Assembly: GCA_030063045.1 (NCBI GenBank) | Contig: JAQSEB010000041.1 | Coordinates: 3,713,501 to 3,777,500, forward strand | DNA length: 64,000 nucleotides | Direction of reading: 5' to 3' | Source: Pratylenchus scribneri | Taxonomy: Eukaryota; Nematoda; Chromadorea; Rhabditida; Pratylenchidae | Shown: piece after piece, positions 44,688 through 56,309 of the stretch | Layout of the letters: each line of letters starts with the position of its first letter | How positions within the stretch are numbered: the first letter of the stretch is position 1 | Program-made: the position numbers and the translations under genes | Notes under the pieces: model-generated | The model's input: only the letters and a program-made list of their open reading frames with translations | What the model was told of the DNA's origin: nothing | The model's database searches: none

Positions 44688-44818
44688 CTTCTCCAACCAA
44701 TAATTGAAAGATGAATTAAAAATTCCAATTAAGCCTCCATAAAAATGGGCAAATAATTGGACAGAATCAACAATGGAAATGACAATAATTATTTGATAGC
44801 ACATATTCATGTAATAAT
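44688..44818 (-). pseudogene. Srt-like receptor exon, donor lost
   Basis: After 'caaataaag' the minus strand encodes YYMNMCYQIIIVISIVDSVQ, LFAHFYGGLIGIFNSSFNYW and LEK. CY.I..VI.IVD...L..H.YGG resembles the second membrane region of nematode Srt-type chemoreceptors. The donor is 'atgagt' where paralogues have 'gtgagt' or 'gtgaat', so splicing is probably dead. The surrounding 300 bp (44640-44960) is about 95% identical to 55475-55800. Confidence 0.5.
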
Positions 44819-45714
44819 CTTTATTTGAAACTTTTGAATTTCTTTATGAATCATTGAATTAAATTAATACTTTTAAAATAAACTCTCGAAATCAATCTAG
44901 TAACCATGGCATTTATTTCTAGCCTTGACTAAAATTGCTTTTGTTGAGAAAACCTAAATAATATGGAGAAGGAAAATATTTTTTTTGATTTTGGATATTT
45001 TTTAAATTTCTTGATAAATTTATTTTTCAGATATTAAATAATTTTAATTTCAATATAAAAAAAATTTGTCTTTTTTTTTAATTTATATATTGTTGATGTT
45101 GAATGCTGCAGTTTTTTTCGTAAATATCTTTATAAAAGGCAATTTTATTTAAAATTCCTTCAGATAAAATTTTATGTGATACAAAAATCAATTTTTTTGT
45201 AAATTTTTTGAAACGGTTGAAGTAAAAATTTTTTTTGATTCTTTTAAAAATTTTAATTATTTAAATCAATTTTTGTTTTTCTTTAAAATGGACTCTTCGA
45301 TTTCTGCTCTTTTTTACATATTATTGAAAAAGATAATTTATATAAAATTCTTATATTAAAATTTTATGTGTTGCAAATTAATGTTATTTTTTTGTCAATT
45401 TTTGGAATATATTTATTAATTCATAAGAATAAAAAAATGAAATTTTAGAAAAAATATATTAGATCAATATTGACATCCAGAAAATAGCAAAATATTGATG
45501 AATAATGATAAAAAATATTATGAAAATCAACAAAAACATGATACAAAAATGTTTTACATTGGTTACAAGCTATTTTATTTTGGCAAAAAAATTGATGTAC
45601 ATAAAATCCATTTTTTTCGTTTTTAGAATTGTTTTTTTAAAAGTTGACTTTTAAACTTTTAATTAAATTCTAAATGAATTCCAATATTAGCACTTTAAAA
45701 TTTGTTAACTGATC

Positions 45715-45810
45715 AACAAATCCATGTTGATACAACAATTTGGACAAATTTTCGTAATAAAAATAGTGAGCTAAATTTGCAATTTACAAATTGGTGAGTT
45801 TAACCTGTGG
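45715..45810 (-). pseudogene. RRM-like exon relic 2
   Basis: The minus strand reads LTNL*IANLAHYFYYENLSK and LLYQHGFVDQ, a decayed copy of the RRM-like exon at 57.1 kb (TNLYIAKLP). One in-frame stop. Confidence 0.35.
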
Positions 45811-48590
45811 TGCTAAAAAATATTTTTTATAATTTAATTTTATAATTGGATGGATGTAGTATTCATTCGGATTTAATTTACCAGAAAATTAAGATTTATT
45901 ATAGAGAAAGGAATAAGAATTTTTTATGAGTTGCAAAAATATCGATAGAAATTATAAATTGAAGCAAATTTTGAAATTATAAGATTTACATTTTTATTCG
46001 TAAAATTTATTATTAAAAAATGATATAAGCGGTAAAATAAATTTTAATATTTTAAAATGTTAAACAAATTATTTTATCAAAAAAAATTACAAATTTTTGT
46101 ATTTTTTATTGCATTTATTTAAAAAATTTTTCAAGTTTTGTTTGACCCTGTGTTTTAAATATACCATAAAATATTTGATCACTGCACAAAAAATATATAT
46201 TGCCAACAAACTTTTTCAATGAATTTAAGCGATTAATCTTTTTGGAATAAATGTCACATTTTTTAATTCCATATTTTTATTTCAATTTTCTTAAATTGTT
46301 TGAATTATTTTTCGAGCAACCCTGCAGATTCTTTGTTTGGTTTATTTTAAAAAATTTCAAATTAAAAGAAAAATTTGTTAGAAAAATTTATGAGAGGTAA
46401 AAAATATTTTCAAAACCCCATAATCAATTTAAAAATATAATAACAAATTTTTAATTATAGCCTACGTTGTGCCCGAATTAATCCTCAAATTTTTTTTTCA
46501 TGGATTTCATATTTAAAATTTTCACAAAAATTTTTAATCCCAAAAAATATTTTTATTTACTAGAGATTTATTAAATTTCATTAAATAATTGAATTTTAAA
46601 TATTTTTCAAAAGAAATCAATTTATTTAAAAAGAAAAAATTAATCCATAAGGCAAGAATCAGGCCACAGTGCAGGTTCCGCGTAAAAATCCATTTTTATT
46701 TTCATATTTCTCGGAAAATTTGCCCCTAATACAAAATTTATGTCTAAAATATTTATGGGATGTAAAAATTTATTTTTAAAAATTTATAATTAAAAATAAA
46801 TAAAAATTTGGATTAAAAACATATTTCCTTTATTTTATTTTATTTTTTTTTTAAATAAATGTCTTCTTTTTGTTCCCCGTATATTTTAAATTCAATTTAC
46901 CAATGAAACTTAATATATTTTTAGTCCAAAATATTTTATGAAATGTAAAGATATAGAAAAATATAATTTCAGAGTTAATTCTCATCGTTTTAAATTTTAA
47001 GTATTTTTTAAAATTATTTTTTTTAAATAAATGTGTCACATTATTTTAATATATTTTAAATTCATTTTTTTTAAAATGAATTTTAATAAATTTTTAATCC
47101 AAAATATTTTATTGGTTTTAAAAATTTATTTGAAAATGTATAATTTAAAAAATAAAAATGTAAATAGAAAACATAATTTGTAGATAAATTTGATATTTTT
47201 AAAAAGATAAGATTATACACGTTATAAGGAAATCCCCAAATCATCCAACCCCCAAAAGGAGAAAATGTCACGAAACTCCTAAATCACGAAATCCTCAGAA
47301 TTTAATTTAACAATAATATGGAATTAAAAATAGTCAAATAAGAGAACAATCGATTCCTCTCGACGAGTTGCATCAGAATTTGGCAAATAAGGTTACTAAA
47401 AATATATTAAAAAAATTAATTAGCAAAAATGGTAATTTATATATTTCCGATTTTTTCAATTTTTCTAATGCCATAACTTTTTTTATTTCTTGATTTATTT
47501 ATGAAATTTAAATTTTTTCTCGCTAAATTTGATTATTTATTTTAAAAAATAATTTATGAGATGCAAAAATAATGTTTGACAGAATAACTTTATACTTTAA
47601 TAATAATTAATTTATTATAAATTTTAATAAATTAAAAATTATTAATGTGTAAATTTTTTATAAATATTTTTTAAATTTTTAAAATTATTTTAATTTAATT
47701 TTTTTTCGAATTTCGTCCGCGTGTCTTGAATATTTTGTGTAAATTCAACAAAAAAAATTAGAATTTAAATTCTTAATTTATATAAAATAATTTATGTGAT
47801 GCAAAAATATTTATAATATATTTAGTATTTTTTATTCCACATATATTAAAAAAATTGATTTATCTTATTTGTCTCTTGATTTTATATTTATTTATCATCA
47901 AAATTACTTAAAATAAAAGAAAATTTGTCGTAAAAATTTATGAGAATAGATTAAAAATGCTTAAGAAAATTGTTAGTCAATTTTTTTATTTAATAAGTAT
48001 GGCACTTCTTGATCTGAACAAATTTCCATTTGGTTGCTCAATCATCGTAGTCCCTTAAAAATTTGAAGAAATTTTTTTTAAAAATTTATTATAAATTTAT
48101 TTATCAATTTATGATTCACATTTTTTAATTCTAAATTTAATTTAATAAATTTCATTAGTTAATTAAAATTTAATTATAGAATGACTGAGAACAATAAGTG
48201 AAGTGACACGAAATAATTTAGTAAATATTGGTAAAGATTCCAATTTTTGACATAAAATTATTTTGAAAATGATACCAAATTATATCAATTTTAAGCAAAA
48301 TATGACCGAAAATTATTTATTTAAAATTGTATTTTTCAAACATTTTGACAATAACTCGGTCAATATCCAACATTAGCCAAGCTTTTTATATTTATCATTA
48401 AATTAATGTCAAATCAAATGCCTAAGTTTTAAATTGAGAAATTTCCAAGACAAAAGAATTAATAATTTTAAAACACATAAAATTTATTTCAATAATTTTA
48501 AATAATTCTTCGATTATTATTGGGAAAAATAAAATATTGACCGGCACAAAAAAAATCAAAAATTTTTATAAAAAATCAAAATAAAATAAT
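45811..48590. other. A+T-rich intergenic, no gene recognised
   Basis: Long A/T runs with repeated 'aaaatttatgagatgcaaaaa' words (also 44350, 47545, 51420, 53340), which mark the connective sequence of the receptor units of this half. Open frames at 46851-47039 and 47083-47271 are low complexity and have no splice context. Confidence 0.4.
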
Positions 48591-48593
48591 TGT

Positions 48594-48740
48594 TTAATTT
48601 TTGCCATCTAGAATTTGTGCATACTGCATAGTGCATATCCATATCCGCCATTTTTGCCGAACCATATTGATATATGACTGTAGAATATCGGCCCCGGTGG
48701 CAGCACCATTGGTCAATGCAGCCATTTGATTGAATGCCTT
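48594..48740 (-). CDS. Exon of unrecognised protein
   Basis: After an acceptor 'ttcatgatag' the minus strand is open for 48 codons to TAA: KAFNQMAALTNGAATGADIL, QSYINMVRQKWRIWICTMQY, AQILDGKN. The composition is coding-like and clearly richer in G+C than its flanks. It looks like a terminal exon. The neighbouring exons were not found and the family is unknown. Another minus frame (MIEGIQSNGCIDQWCC...) is also open, but it lacks the splice signal. Confidence 0.4.
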   Translation of the reverse strand, partial: KAFNQMAALTNGAATGADILQSYINMVRQKWRIWICTMQYAQILDGKN

Positions 48741-49377
48741 CTATCATGAATATTTGATCAATAAACTTTTATAATTTTTTTTTATAATATTTTTTTATTA
48801 CATCAACATTGTGAGCAATCAATATATTAAAAAAAAATTAATAATTACAAAAAATATCTCATATTTTAGATAAGAAAACAAATTTCATAAATAAATGTTT
48901 AATTCGATGACGATGTAATTTGCTTTAATTTTATTCTTTTTATCATTGTTTTTTTGCATATTTTTTTGTTCTCGTCAGTTCCCATGAAATTTTAGCATTA
49001 AATAAAAAATAATTATTAAATATCTTTACAATTTTTGAAATATTTTATGAATTTAAAAATAATTTTTTAAAATTTTTATTTTTAACCATTTCCAAATTGT
49101 GTTTAAAAAAAGAGGTCTACCATATTGTTTTCAAATTATTATTTATAATAATTTAAATAATTTTATTATATTTTTAAATAAGTTTATTTGATAGATTATA
49201 AAATAAATTTACTTTTTTTAATTTTTTAACCAATTTTTAAACTTTTTATTTAATTTTTTTATATATTTTGATTTCATTTTGTGGAATTATTTTGTAAAAA
49301 TTCTGAAAAAAAATTAGGATTTAAATTATAAAATATATAAAATAATTTATGTGATGCATAAATTAGATGTATTTTTA

Positions 49378-50761
49378 GGTGCTATGTCAATTCCACAAAA
49401 GTAAAAATGTGGTCAATTCCACAAAAGTAAAAATGTGGTCAATTCCACAAAAGTAAAAATGTGGTCAATTCCACAAAAGTAAAAATGTGGTCATTTCCAC
49501 AAAAGTAAAAATGTGGTCATTTCCACAAAAGTAAAAATGTGGTCAATTCCACAAAAGTAAAAATGTGGTCAATTCCACAAAAGTAAAAATGTGGTCATTT
49601 CCACAAAAGTAAAAATGTGGTAAAAGAAAGTGCCCGATTGTCAAAAATACAAATATTAATCATTTAAAAAAATATAATTAATTAAAAAGTGAAGAATAAA
49701 TTCATGGGAAATTATAATAGTTTGGCCATTGTCAACCAAATGAATAGAGCCAGTCACCTAATATTTTGTATAGAAATGACGATCTGTTTATTATTATTTT
49801 TTTGTGCGGTGACAGCCGTGCTAGGCATTCGATTTGACTATTGCCGGCGCATTGAAAAGTGCCATCCCCTATCATTCATATTTCATATTAATGATCAATT
49901 TGTTTATTATTTTTTTTGTGCGGTGTCAGCCGTGCTAGGCAATTTATATGGAAAAAGCTTTATATATACTCGTAGAATTTTTCATATCGATATTATTCTG
50001 AACATTTATTATATAAAAATTATTCTAATGAAATTGATACAACTAACAATAATAATCTTATTTATCAATGCAACAAATTATTATAAGTCCGGTTTCGAAG
50101 ATTTTATTAAAAACCGGTAAGTATTTTAAGAAACTAGTTATTGGGTCATGCTTTAGGCTAAATTCAAAAAAGAAGTTCTAATTCAGAAGGCGATATGTCA
50201 TTTGAAATTCTCAAACGTTCTAAAAGTTAAAGGATATTCCTGTTTTTCAAATTGGCAAGAGAAATTGTAATTTTATTTTCTACACTTATTAGTATTTAAT
50301 TTTTTTTTTTGAAATTATTTTTTCATTTCATTTTTGAGTTCCTCATAATTGAAAAACCAAAAATCAAAATTTTCACGTTAATTGGGGAAATTTTTCATTT
50401 TTAAACCGGTTTGTTAAACGACTTTTGCGCTAGTCATAAAACTAATTCCATTTTTAAATTTTCCATATTCAAAAGCATATAAATCCCAATTTTCACTTCA
50501 TTCTGACAATATTTACATTTTAGCCATTTTGAACCCGTTTACAAACCAGAAACCACCCAATGAACTGGTCAAAAAACTATTTTGAATTCTCCACATCAGA
50601 AAACCCCTATGTCCAAATTTTTTCTTCCAACTCAAACAAATAATTTCACAAAAAAATTAACATTAGCATTTTTACTTTTGTGGAATTGACCACATTTTTA
50701 CTTTTGTGGAATTGACCACATTTTTTCTGTCCTTTATCGATTGTGGAATTGTCCTCGGACG
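49378..50761. mobile_element. Foldback-like element with inverted 26-bp arrays
   Basis: Nine head-to-tail 26-bp units 'tcaattccacaaaagtaaaa'+'atgtgg' (49387-49620) face about two inverted units at 50667-50726. The outer ends 'ggtgctatgtcaattccac' (49378) and inverted 'gtggaattgtcctcggacg' (to 50761) match at 14 of 19 positions. The nonamer GTATTTTTA is repeated directly outside at 49369-49377 and 50762-50770. Inverted arrays with a 9-bp duplication fit a foldback element, possibly Mutator-related (inference). Each unit is itself a hairpin (CCACA...TGTGG). The interior has a 143-codon frame (49689-50120). Confidence 0.7.
49689..50120 (+). CDS. Hydrophobic ORF inside the foldback-like element
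   Basis: 143 codons starting at an alternative (non-ATG) codon; the first ATG at 49704 gives about 138 residues. Two copies of FFCAV(T/S)AVLG (about 49797 and 49915) show an internal duplication of about 110 bp. Several membrane-like segments (LIFCIEMTICLLLFFCAVTA; LIQLTIIILFINA). No recognised domain and no transposase motif. It may be chance openness in A/T-rich DNA, but it is the longest frame in the 41-53 kb interval. Confidence 0.3.
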   Translation: MKNKFMGNYNSLAIVNQMNRASHLIFCIEMTICLLLFFCAVTAVLGIRFDYCRRIEKCHPLSFIFHINDQFVYYFFCAVSAVLGNLYGKSFIYTRRIFHIDIILNIYYIKIILMKLIQLTIIILFINATNYYKSGFEDFIKNR

Positions 50762-50770
50762 GTATTTTTA

Positions 50771-51740
50771 AGTAACCAATAAATAAATCGAAATAAATGT
50801 TAAAAATTTTACAGCAATCGGATCCAAAAAATATTTGAAAAAAAAATTAAATAATAAAATAAAATTTTAAAATCAACCACATCATCATCGGCATAAACAA
50901 CGGTTGATTGTCTCATTGCCCACTAAGTCTAACAATCGCCTAACCAAAATATAACAAAAAAAACCGATAGGCAAATTTAAATTAGCTTTTTAATCATAAT
51001 TCGATAAATATATTACTTTAGTCAATATTTTCTAACTTTTAATTGGTAATTTATTGCTCAATAAAATGATAATTTAAGGTGTATCTCTATCACTAATTAT
51101 TTACTAATTTCGTCCCAATGTCATATAATCGAAAAATTTTATCGCATAGGAGATTTGTGGAACATAATCATAAATTTTCTATAAATCGAAATTTAAAAAT
51201 TCAACAAAAAAATTAGAACTTAAATTTTAAATTTTATAAAATAATTTGTGAGAGTGTAAAAATGATGTGAAAAATTATTTTTAATCGGTAATTCTTTTCT
51301 CCACATTATCAAAAAAATATTTTTCTTAAATTTTTTATTCAAATTTCGATTAAAGCTGGCTTTGTTACATTTTATAAAATTTCAACAAAAAAAATTAGAA
51401 CTGATATTCCAAATTTTAAAAGATAATTTATGTGATACAAAAAAATGTTTGATAGAATAACTATATACTTTAATAATAATTAATTTATTATAAATTTAAA
51501 TAAATTAAATATTATTAATGTAAAAATTTTTTATCAATATTTTTTAAATTTTTAAAATTATTTAATTTTATTGAAATTTCGCAATGGTATTACTCGACAT
51601 TTTATAAAAATTCTGCAATAAATTAGAACTTAAAATGCCAACTTATATAAAATATCTTATGAGATAGAAAAATATTTGCGAAAAAAATTATTTTCATGCT
51701 TTAGTTTATTAATTTAAATAAAAATATTTCTAATGCTTAT
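50771..51740. other. A+T-rich intergenic, no gene recognised
   Basis: A short coding-like patch at 50880-50950 (minus, LVRRLLDLVGNETINR) has no splice signals. Otherwise A/T-rich receptor-unit connective sequence. Confidence 0.35.
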
Positions 51741-51744
51741 TCAC

Positions 51745-51880
51745 CTTCTCCAACCAATAATCAAAAGATGAACTGAAAATTGCAATTAAGCCTCCATAGA
51801 AGTGAACAAATAATTTACAGAATCCACATTGGAAATGACGATGACAATCATTATTCGATAGCACATATTCATGTAATAAT
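51745..51880 (-). pseudogene. Srt-like receptor exon with frameshift
   Basis: Paralogue of the exons at 44688 and 55525. The minus strand reads YYMNMCYRIMIVIVISNVDS and then loses one base; the following frame would read LFVHFYGGLIAIFSSSFDYW. Length 136 against 131 at 44.7 kb, because of a 6-bp insertion (two residues) and the 1-bp loss. The donor 'gtgaat' is intact. Confidence 0.55.
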
Positions 51881-52176
51881 CTTTATAGGTGAAGGAAATA
51901 TATGAAAAATTTTTATGTTATAAGAATTATTTAATATTTTTAATTAATTAGATTTTATTCAGAAAAAATAGTAGTAAAAAATTCGTGAGAGCCTCAATCT
52001 ATACCAAATATAGACCATAATTCCGATTTATTCCGATTTTTTCTGTTAGGGTTCCGTAAAATTCAATTTTACCCGTCACCAATGCACAAATTGATCATAT
52101 TTTTTTTTGGTCCGGTGTAATATAAATACAATAATTAATAAATTTTATAATTAGACTACATAATTCTGGGTAAGAA

Positions 52177-52458
52177 ATGAAATGCGTCATTGATAATTAC
52201 GAAAAAATAAATATTTCTGATTGCGTAGGTCATTTTTTAATTAACAAAAAATTATTAAATAAAAAGTTCATAAAGTACAAAAATTATGATGATCTAATTC
52301 TTTCCTATGAAGTCCAAAAATATATAATTTTTATTTCAATTTGCAATGACGCAATAATCATTTTAGATATTTCCACCGAATTTTATTTATTTTCAAATTT
52401 AAAATATGACTGTCTTTCTTGGCTTTTTTTCATAAAAAAAATAAAAAGGAACTTTTAA
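52177..52458 (+). CDS. 93-codon ORF of unknown function
   Basis: ATG 52177 opens MKCVIDNYEKINISDCVGHF and continues with polar and hydrophobic alternation (IIFISICNDAIIILDISTEF, LSWLFFIKKIKRNF) to TAA. The mixed composition is less repetitive than typical chance frames here. There is no clear promoter, splice site or family. Low support. Confidence 0.25.
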   Translation: MKCVIDNYEKINISDCVGHFLINKKLLNKKFIKYKNYDDLILSYEVQKYIIFISICNDAIIILDISTEFYLFSNLKYDCLSWLFFIKKIKRNF

Positions 52459-52559
52459 AAAAGAGAAATATAAAAAATTTTTTATGGGTTAAAAAATTAA
52501 TATTTAAAAATCCTTTAAAAAATTTTTTCCTATTCATTTTCTCTCAACTTTGCCATTTA

Positions 52560-52640
52560 TGCATGAATTCCGGTAGCTAATTATCGGTAAACCCTTGGTG
52601 CTGCCTCTGCTGCATCCGATAATTCAAGATCCACAAAACC
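52560..52640 (-). pseudogene. Short coding-like relic
   Basis: A patch richer in G+C ('acccttggtgctgcctctgctgcatccg'-type text) reads GFVDLELSDAAEAAPRVYR on the minus strand. It is too short to classify. Confidence 0.2.
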
Positions 52641-53579
52641 ATGCTTTCAAAATGGGGAAAATTAGCAACCCATAAAAGTATGAAGAATTAATGGAAAATA
52701 TTAATTCTCGTCATATTTAAGAAGAATATTAAAAAAAGAACAACATTCTACAAAAAATATTAATAATTTTAAATAAAAAATTCAAGATATTTCAAATTAA
52801 ATTAGGTATTAAATTTATCTATTTTTAATAACTTTGATTCTAAATGTTTTATGCTTATTGTTATGTGCTGTTTTTTTACCTTTACATATTGGGAATAAAT
52901 TTTTTTCATAGCTTTACAATCAAATATGAATAATAAATTAAGAATCTCAAGAAAATTTTTCAAATCTGCAGGTAGATTATCGATAAATAAAAATAAATTA
53001 TAAAAAATTGTCCAAAAAAGATGAAACTTATAAGCTATAAATTTATTTTTAGAACTCGGATTTTAAATTTAATGTAATCAAAAAATTCAAAGAAAAAAAA
53101 TTAGAACTTAAATGCCAAATTATAGAAAATAATTTATGAGATGCAAAAAATATTTATGAAAAAATCATTTTAAATAATTTTGTTTTCCGCTTTATCAAAT
53201 AAATTTATACTTTTTTTTTATTTTTTGTCCATTATTCTTTAAATTTTCAATTTAATTTTTTATTCAAATTTCGTCATATATTTCTTTGGCATTTTGTAAA
53301 AATTTCAAAAAAAATTAGACTTAAATTACCTAGAAAACAATTTGTGAGATGCAAAAATATGAGTGAAAATATTATTTTAAATTACTTTGTGAGTTATCAA
53401 TAAATTTATATATTTTTTTAATTAATTTTTTTATTCATATTTCGGTCAGAAATGTTCCTACATGCATCTTGTGAAAATTTAGCAAAAAAAAATAGAATTT
53501 AATTCCAAATTATATAAAATAATTTATGAGAAACAAAAAATATTTGTGAAAATAATAATTTTCATAATTTAATAATTAA

Positions 53580-53622
53580 CGAGCGTTGGGATGCCGCTTC
53601 GCGGCATCCCAACGCTCGCTAA
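53580..53622. other. G+C-rich 18-bp perfect hairpin
   Basis: CGAGCGTTGGGATGCCGC, a TTC loop, then the exact complement. The core GCCGC-TTC-GCGGC is nearly the same as GCCGC-TGC-GCGGC at 55137-55149. It sits about 250 bp before the minisatellite. Confidence 0.85.
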
Positions 53623-53864
53623 AACTTTTTAAAATAAAAATGATGGAAAGCTTTAGAATCTCAGTTTCAATACTCTATAAATTGAACAAATGTACAAATT
53701 TCTCACACCCATATTTGTTAAATATTATTGGAAAATCAGATTATTTAATTCTTGACATTATTTTAACTATGCCTCTAATTCATCATTACTAATTTATTTA
53801 TTCATTCCTCAACTTTCTCTTCATTATTCATATCATTCTCAATAATTCCATGGATTTTTCTTTT

Positions 53865-54890
53865 TATTTTCGACCATTCCCGGCTTTTTACTCTTCATTC
53901 TCGACCATTCTCGGCTTTTTTTTGCTTCATTCTCGACCATTCCCGGCTTTTTTTGCTTCATTCTCGACCATTCCCGGCTTTTTTTTGCTTCATTCTCGAC
54001 CATTCCCGGCTTTTTTTGCTTCATTCTCGACCATTCCCGGCTTTTTTTTGCTTCATTCTCGACCATTCCCGGCTTTTTTTTGCTTCATTCTCGACCATTC
54101 CCGGCTTTTTTTGCTTCATTCTCGACCATTTCCGGCTTTTTTTTTGCTTCATTCTCGACCATTCCCGGCTTTCTTTGTTTCATTCTCGACCATTCCCGGC
54201 TTTTTTTTGCTTCATTCTCGACCATTCCCGGCTTTTTTTTGCTTCATTCTCGACCATTCCCGGCTTTTTTTTGCTTCATTCTCGACCATTCCCGGCTTTT
54301 TTTGCTTCATTCTCGACCATTCCCGGCTTTTTTTTGCTTCATTCTCGACCATTCCCGGCTTTTTTTTGCTTCATTCTCGACCATTCCCGCCTTTTTTTGC
54401 TTCATTCTCGACCATTTCCGGCTTTTTTTTTGTTTCATTCTCGACCATTCCCGGCTTTTTTTGTTTCATTCTCGACCATTCCCGGCTTTTTTTGCTTCAT
54501 TCTCGACCATTCCCGGCTTTTTTTGCTTCATTCTCGACCATTCCCGGCTTTCTTTGTTTCATTCTCGACCATTCCCGGCTTTTTTTTGCTTCATTCTCGA
54601 CCATTTCCGGCTTTTTTTTTGTTTCATTCTCGACCATTCCCGGCTTTTTTTGTTTCATTCTCGACCATTCCCGGCTTTTTTTGCTTCATTCTCGACCATT
54701 CCCGGCTTTTTTTGTTTCATTCTCGACCATTCCCGGCTTTTTTTGCTTCATTCTCGACTATTCCCAGCTTTTTACATTTCATTCTCGACTATTCCCCGCT
54801 TTTTACATTTCATTCTCGACTATTCCCAGCTTTTTACATTTCATTCTCGACTATTCCCCGCTTTTTACATTTCATTCTCGATCATTCCCG
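53865..54890. repeat. Minisatellite of about 33 units of 29-32 bp
   Basis: Unit 'cattctcgaccattcccggc' followed by 6-9 T, then 'gctt' or 'gttt'. T-run length and a C/T change vary between units. Higher-order repetition is visible: the blocks at 54.41-54.58 kb and 54.60-54.76 kb are similar in order. The last units change to 'cgactattcccagcttttta'. All three plus frames stay open for up to 385 codons because the unit has no stop words in any frame. The varying unit length scrambles the frame, so it is not read as a protein gene. Confidence 0.92.
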
Positions 54891-55122
54891 TCATTTTCCA
54901 TTAATGTTCTAAAATTCTCATACAATTCTGGGTATTTACTACTTTATTCTCTTCAAATCATTGAATTTTCCCCCTCATTTTCAATAAATTCTATCATTTC
55001 CCCATAATTCTCAATACTAATTCCATGATTTACCCCTCTTTCCCATTAAAATATTAAATAATTACTCATTCCCGGTTTTTCCTTTAAAATTATTATCGAT
55101 ATTCCAATGTATTAAATGTTTA

Positions 55123-55167
55123 AGGGAGCGCCCGGTCGCCGCTGCGCGGCTCCCGGCCGCTCCCGAG
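55123..55167. other. G+C-rich imperfect hairpin
   Basis: 'gggagcgcccgg' pairs with '...ccggccgctccc' around the inner GCCGC-TGC-GCGGC. It is the right-hand partner of the hairpin at 53580; together they bracket the minisatellite. Confidence 0.65.
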
Positions 55168-55524
55168 TTTATTTTATATTATTAGCATATTAATAATTGA
55201 TTGATATTTTTTGCTTATTTTAATTATTTTTCTTTAATCAATATTCTTTAAGCCAATTTTTATATTTTCCATTTATTTTTATTTATTTCACAAAGACATT
55301 TGTCTTATTTTCTTTATTAATATTGTCTATAATCTATTTTTCTTTAATTCTTCATTGCATCATTTAATTTTTGGACAAAAAGTCCAAAATATATTTAAAA
55401 AACAAAACGCCAACATTAAAATATTCAAATGTCAATTTGTCCCGGACATCTCCATTTAGTATATTTAGATAATAATTATTTATTATTATTTTAAATTAGA
55501 AATGTTTTTAATTCTTGTACTCAC

Positions 55525-55661
55525 TTTCTCTATCTCCAACCAATAATTTATAGATGAATTAAAAATTGCAATTAAGCCTCCATAAAAATGGGCAAATAAT
55601 TGGATGGAATCAACAATGGAAATGACAATAATTATTTGATAGCACATATTCATGTAATAAT
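55525..55661 (-). pseudogene. Srt-like receptor exon, open copy
   Basis: The minus strand is open as YYMNMCYQIIIVISIVDSIQ, LFAHFYGGLIAIFNSSINYW, LEIEK, with acceptor 'caaataaag' and donor 'gtgagt' both intact. It lies about 450 bp downstream of the start exon at 56109-56309 on the same strand, so the two may be exons of one gene. The upstream exon has an in-frame stop, so the gene is provisionally a pseudogene. Confidence 0.5.
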
Positions 55662-56108
55662 CTTTATTTGAAACTTTTGAATTTCTTTATGAATATCATT
55701 GAATTAAATTTATTAATACTTTTAAAATAAACTCTCGAAATCAACCTAAAAAACAAAATCGTAATTCGTAACCATGGCATTTATTTCTAGCCTTGTCTAT
55801 GGCAAATTTGAATTTTCAATTTTGAAATTGTTATCTTTTTAGTATATTTCTTTTTCAAATTTGAATGTTTTTAAAATTTATACGCTAATAATTTTTTTAT
55901 GGTTTTCATTTTTCATATTGTTTTTAAAATTTTATTATTAAAAAGATATTTGCATCTCATAGAAGAAAAATGTTAATATTTTGATATTAATATGAGAAAA
56001 TTTGTTTGAAAATAATTGAATATTTATGAAATCCTGCGCTTGATAAAATAAATTATTTAAAAAAATAAAATTAAATATAAATTTTTTATTTTTATTAAAA
56101 AAAATTAC

Positions 56109-56309
56109 CATGCATATGAGTGGAAAATAATTCCACTGTGTACGGAGAAAATAGGCAATGAAAAATGGTGCCGCCCAAATAAAACAAAGATCAATTATTA
56201 AGCCAACCAATTTGACCTCCGTTCTATTCGTGAATATTCTGGGCAAATCGACTTACACTGCTGATGTTATAGTAGATATGAGGATGATGATTAAAGTTAT
56301 GGAAAACAT
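56109..56309 (-). pseudogene. Srt-like receptor start exon with in-frame TAA
   Basis: ATG 56309 opens MFSITLIIILISTITSAV (signal peptide or first membrane segment), then TAA, then VDLPRIFTNRTEVKLVGLII, DLCFIWAAPFFIAYFLRTQW and NYFPLICM up to the donor 'gtaatt'. The TAA lies in 'gcagtgtaagtcg'. An 18-nt GTAAGT...CCCAG stretch could remove it in frame, but that is far shorter than any usual intron. So it is either a point nonsense mutation or an exceptional mini-intron. The copy at 41.2 kb has a frameshift instead. Confidence 0.5.

Noticed and set aside
49387..49620. CRISPR-like array
   Set aside because: The 26-bp units are contiguous with no spacers, and the genome is eukaryotic with spliced genes.
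53580..53622. Helitron 3' end (hairpin followed by CTAA)
   Set aside because: The hairpin is longer than usual, lies directly against the CTAA, and no Helitron 5' end or Rep/helicase was seen.
53850..55007. 385-codon plus-strand ORF (and 319/274-codon companions) as a protein gene
   Set aside because: It is a minisatellite whose unit lacks stop words in every plus frame. Unit length varies between 29 and 32 bp, so no frame is kept.
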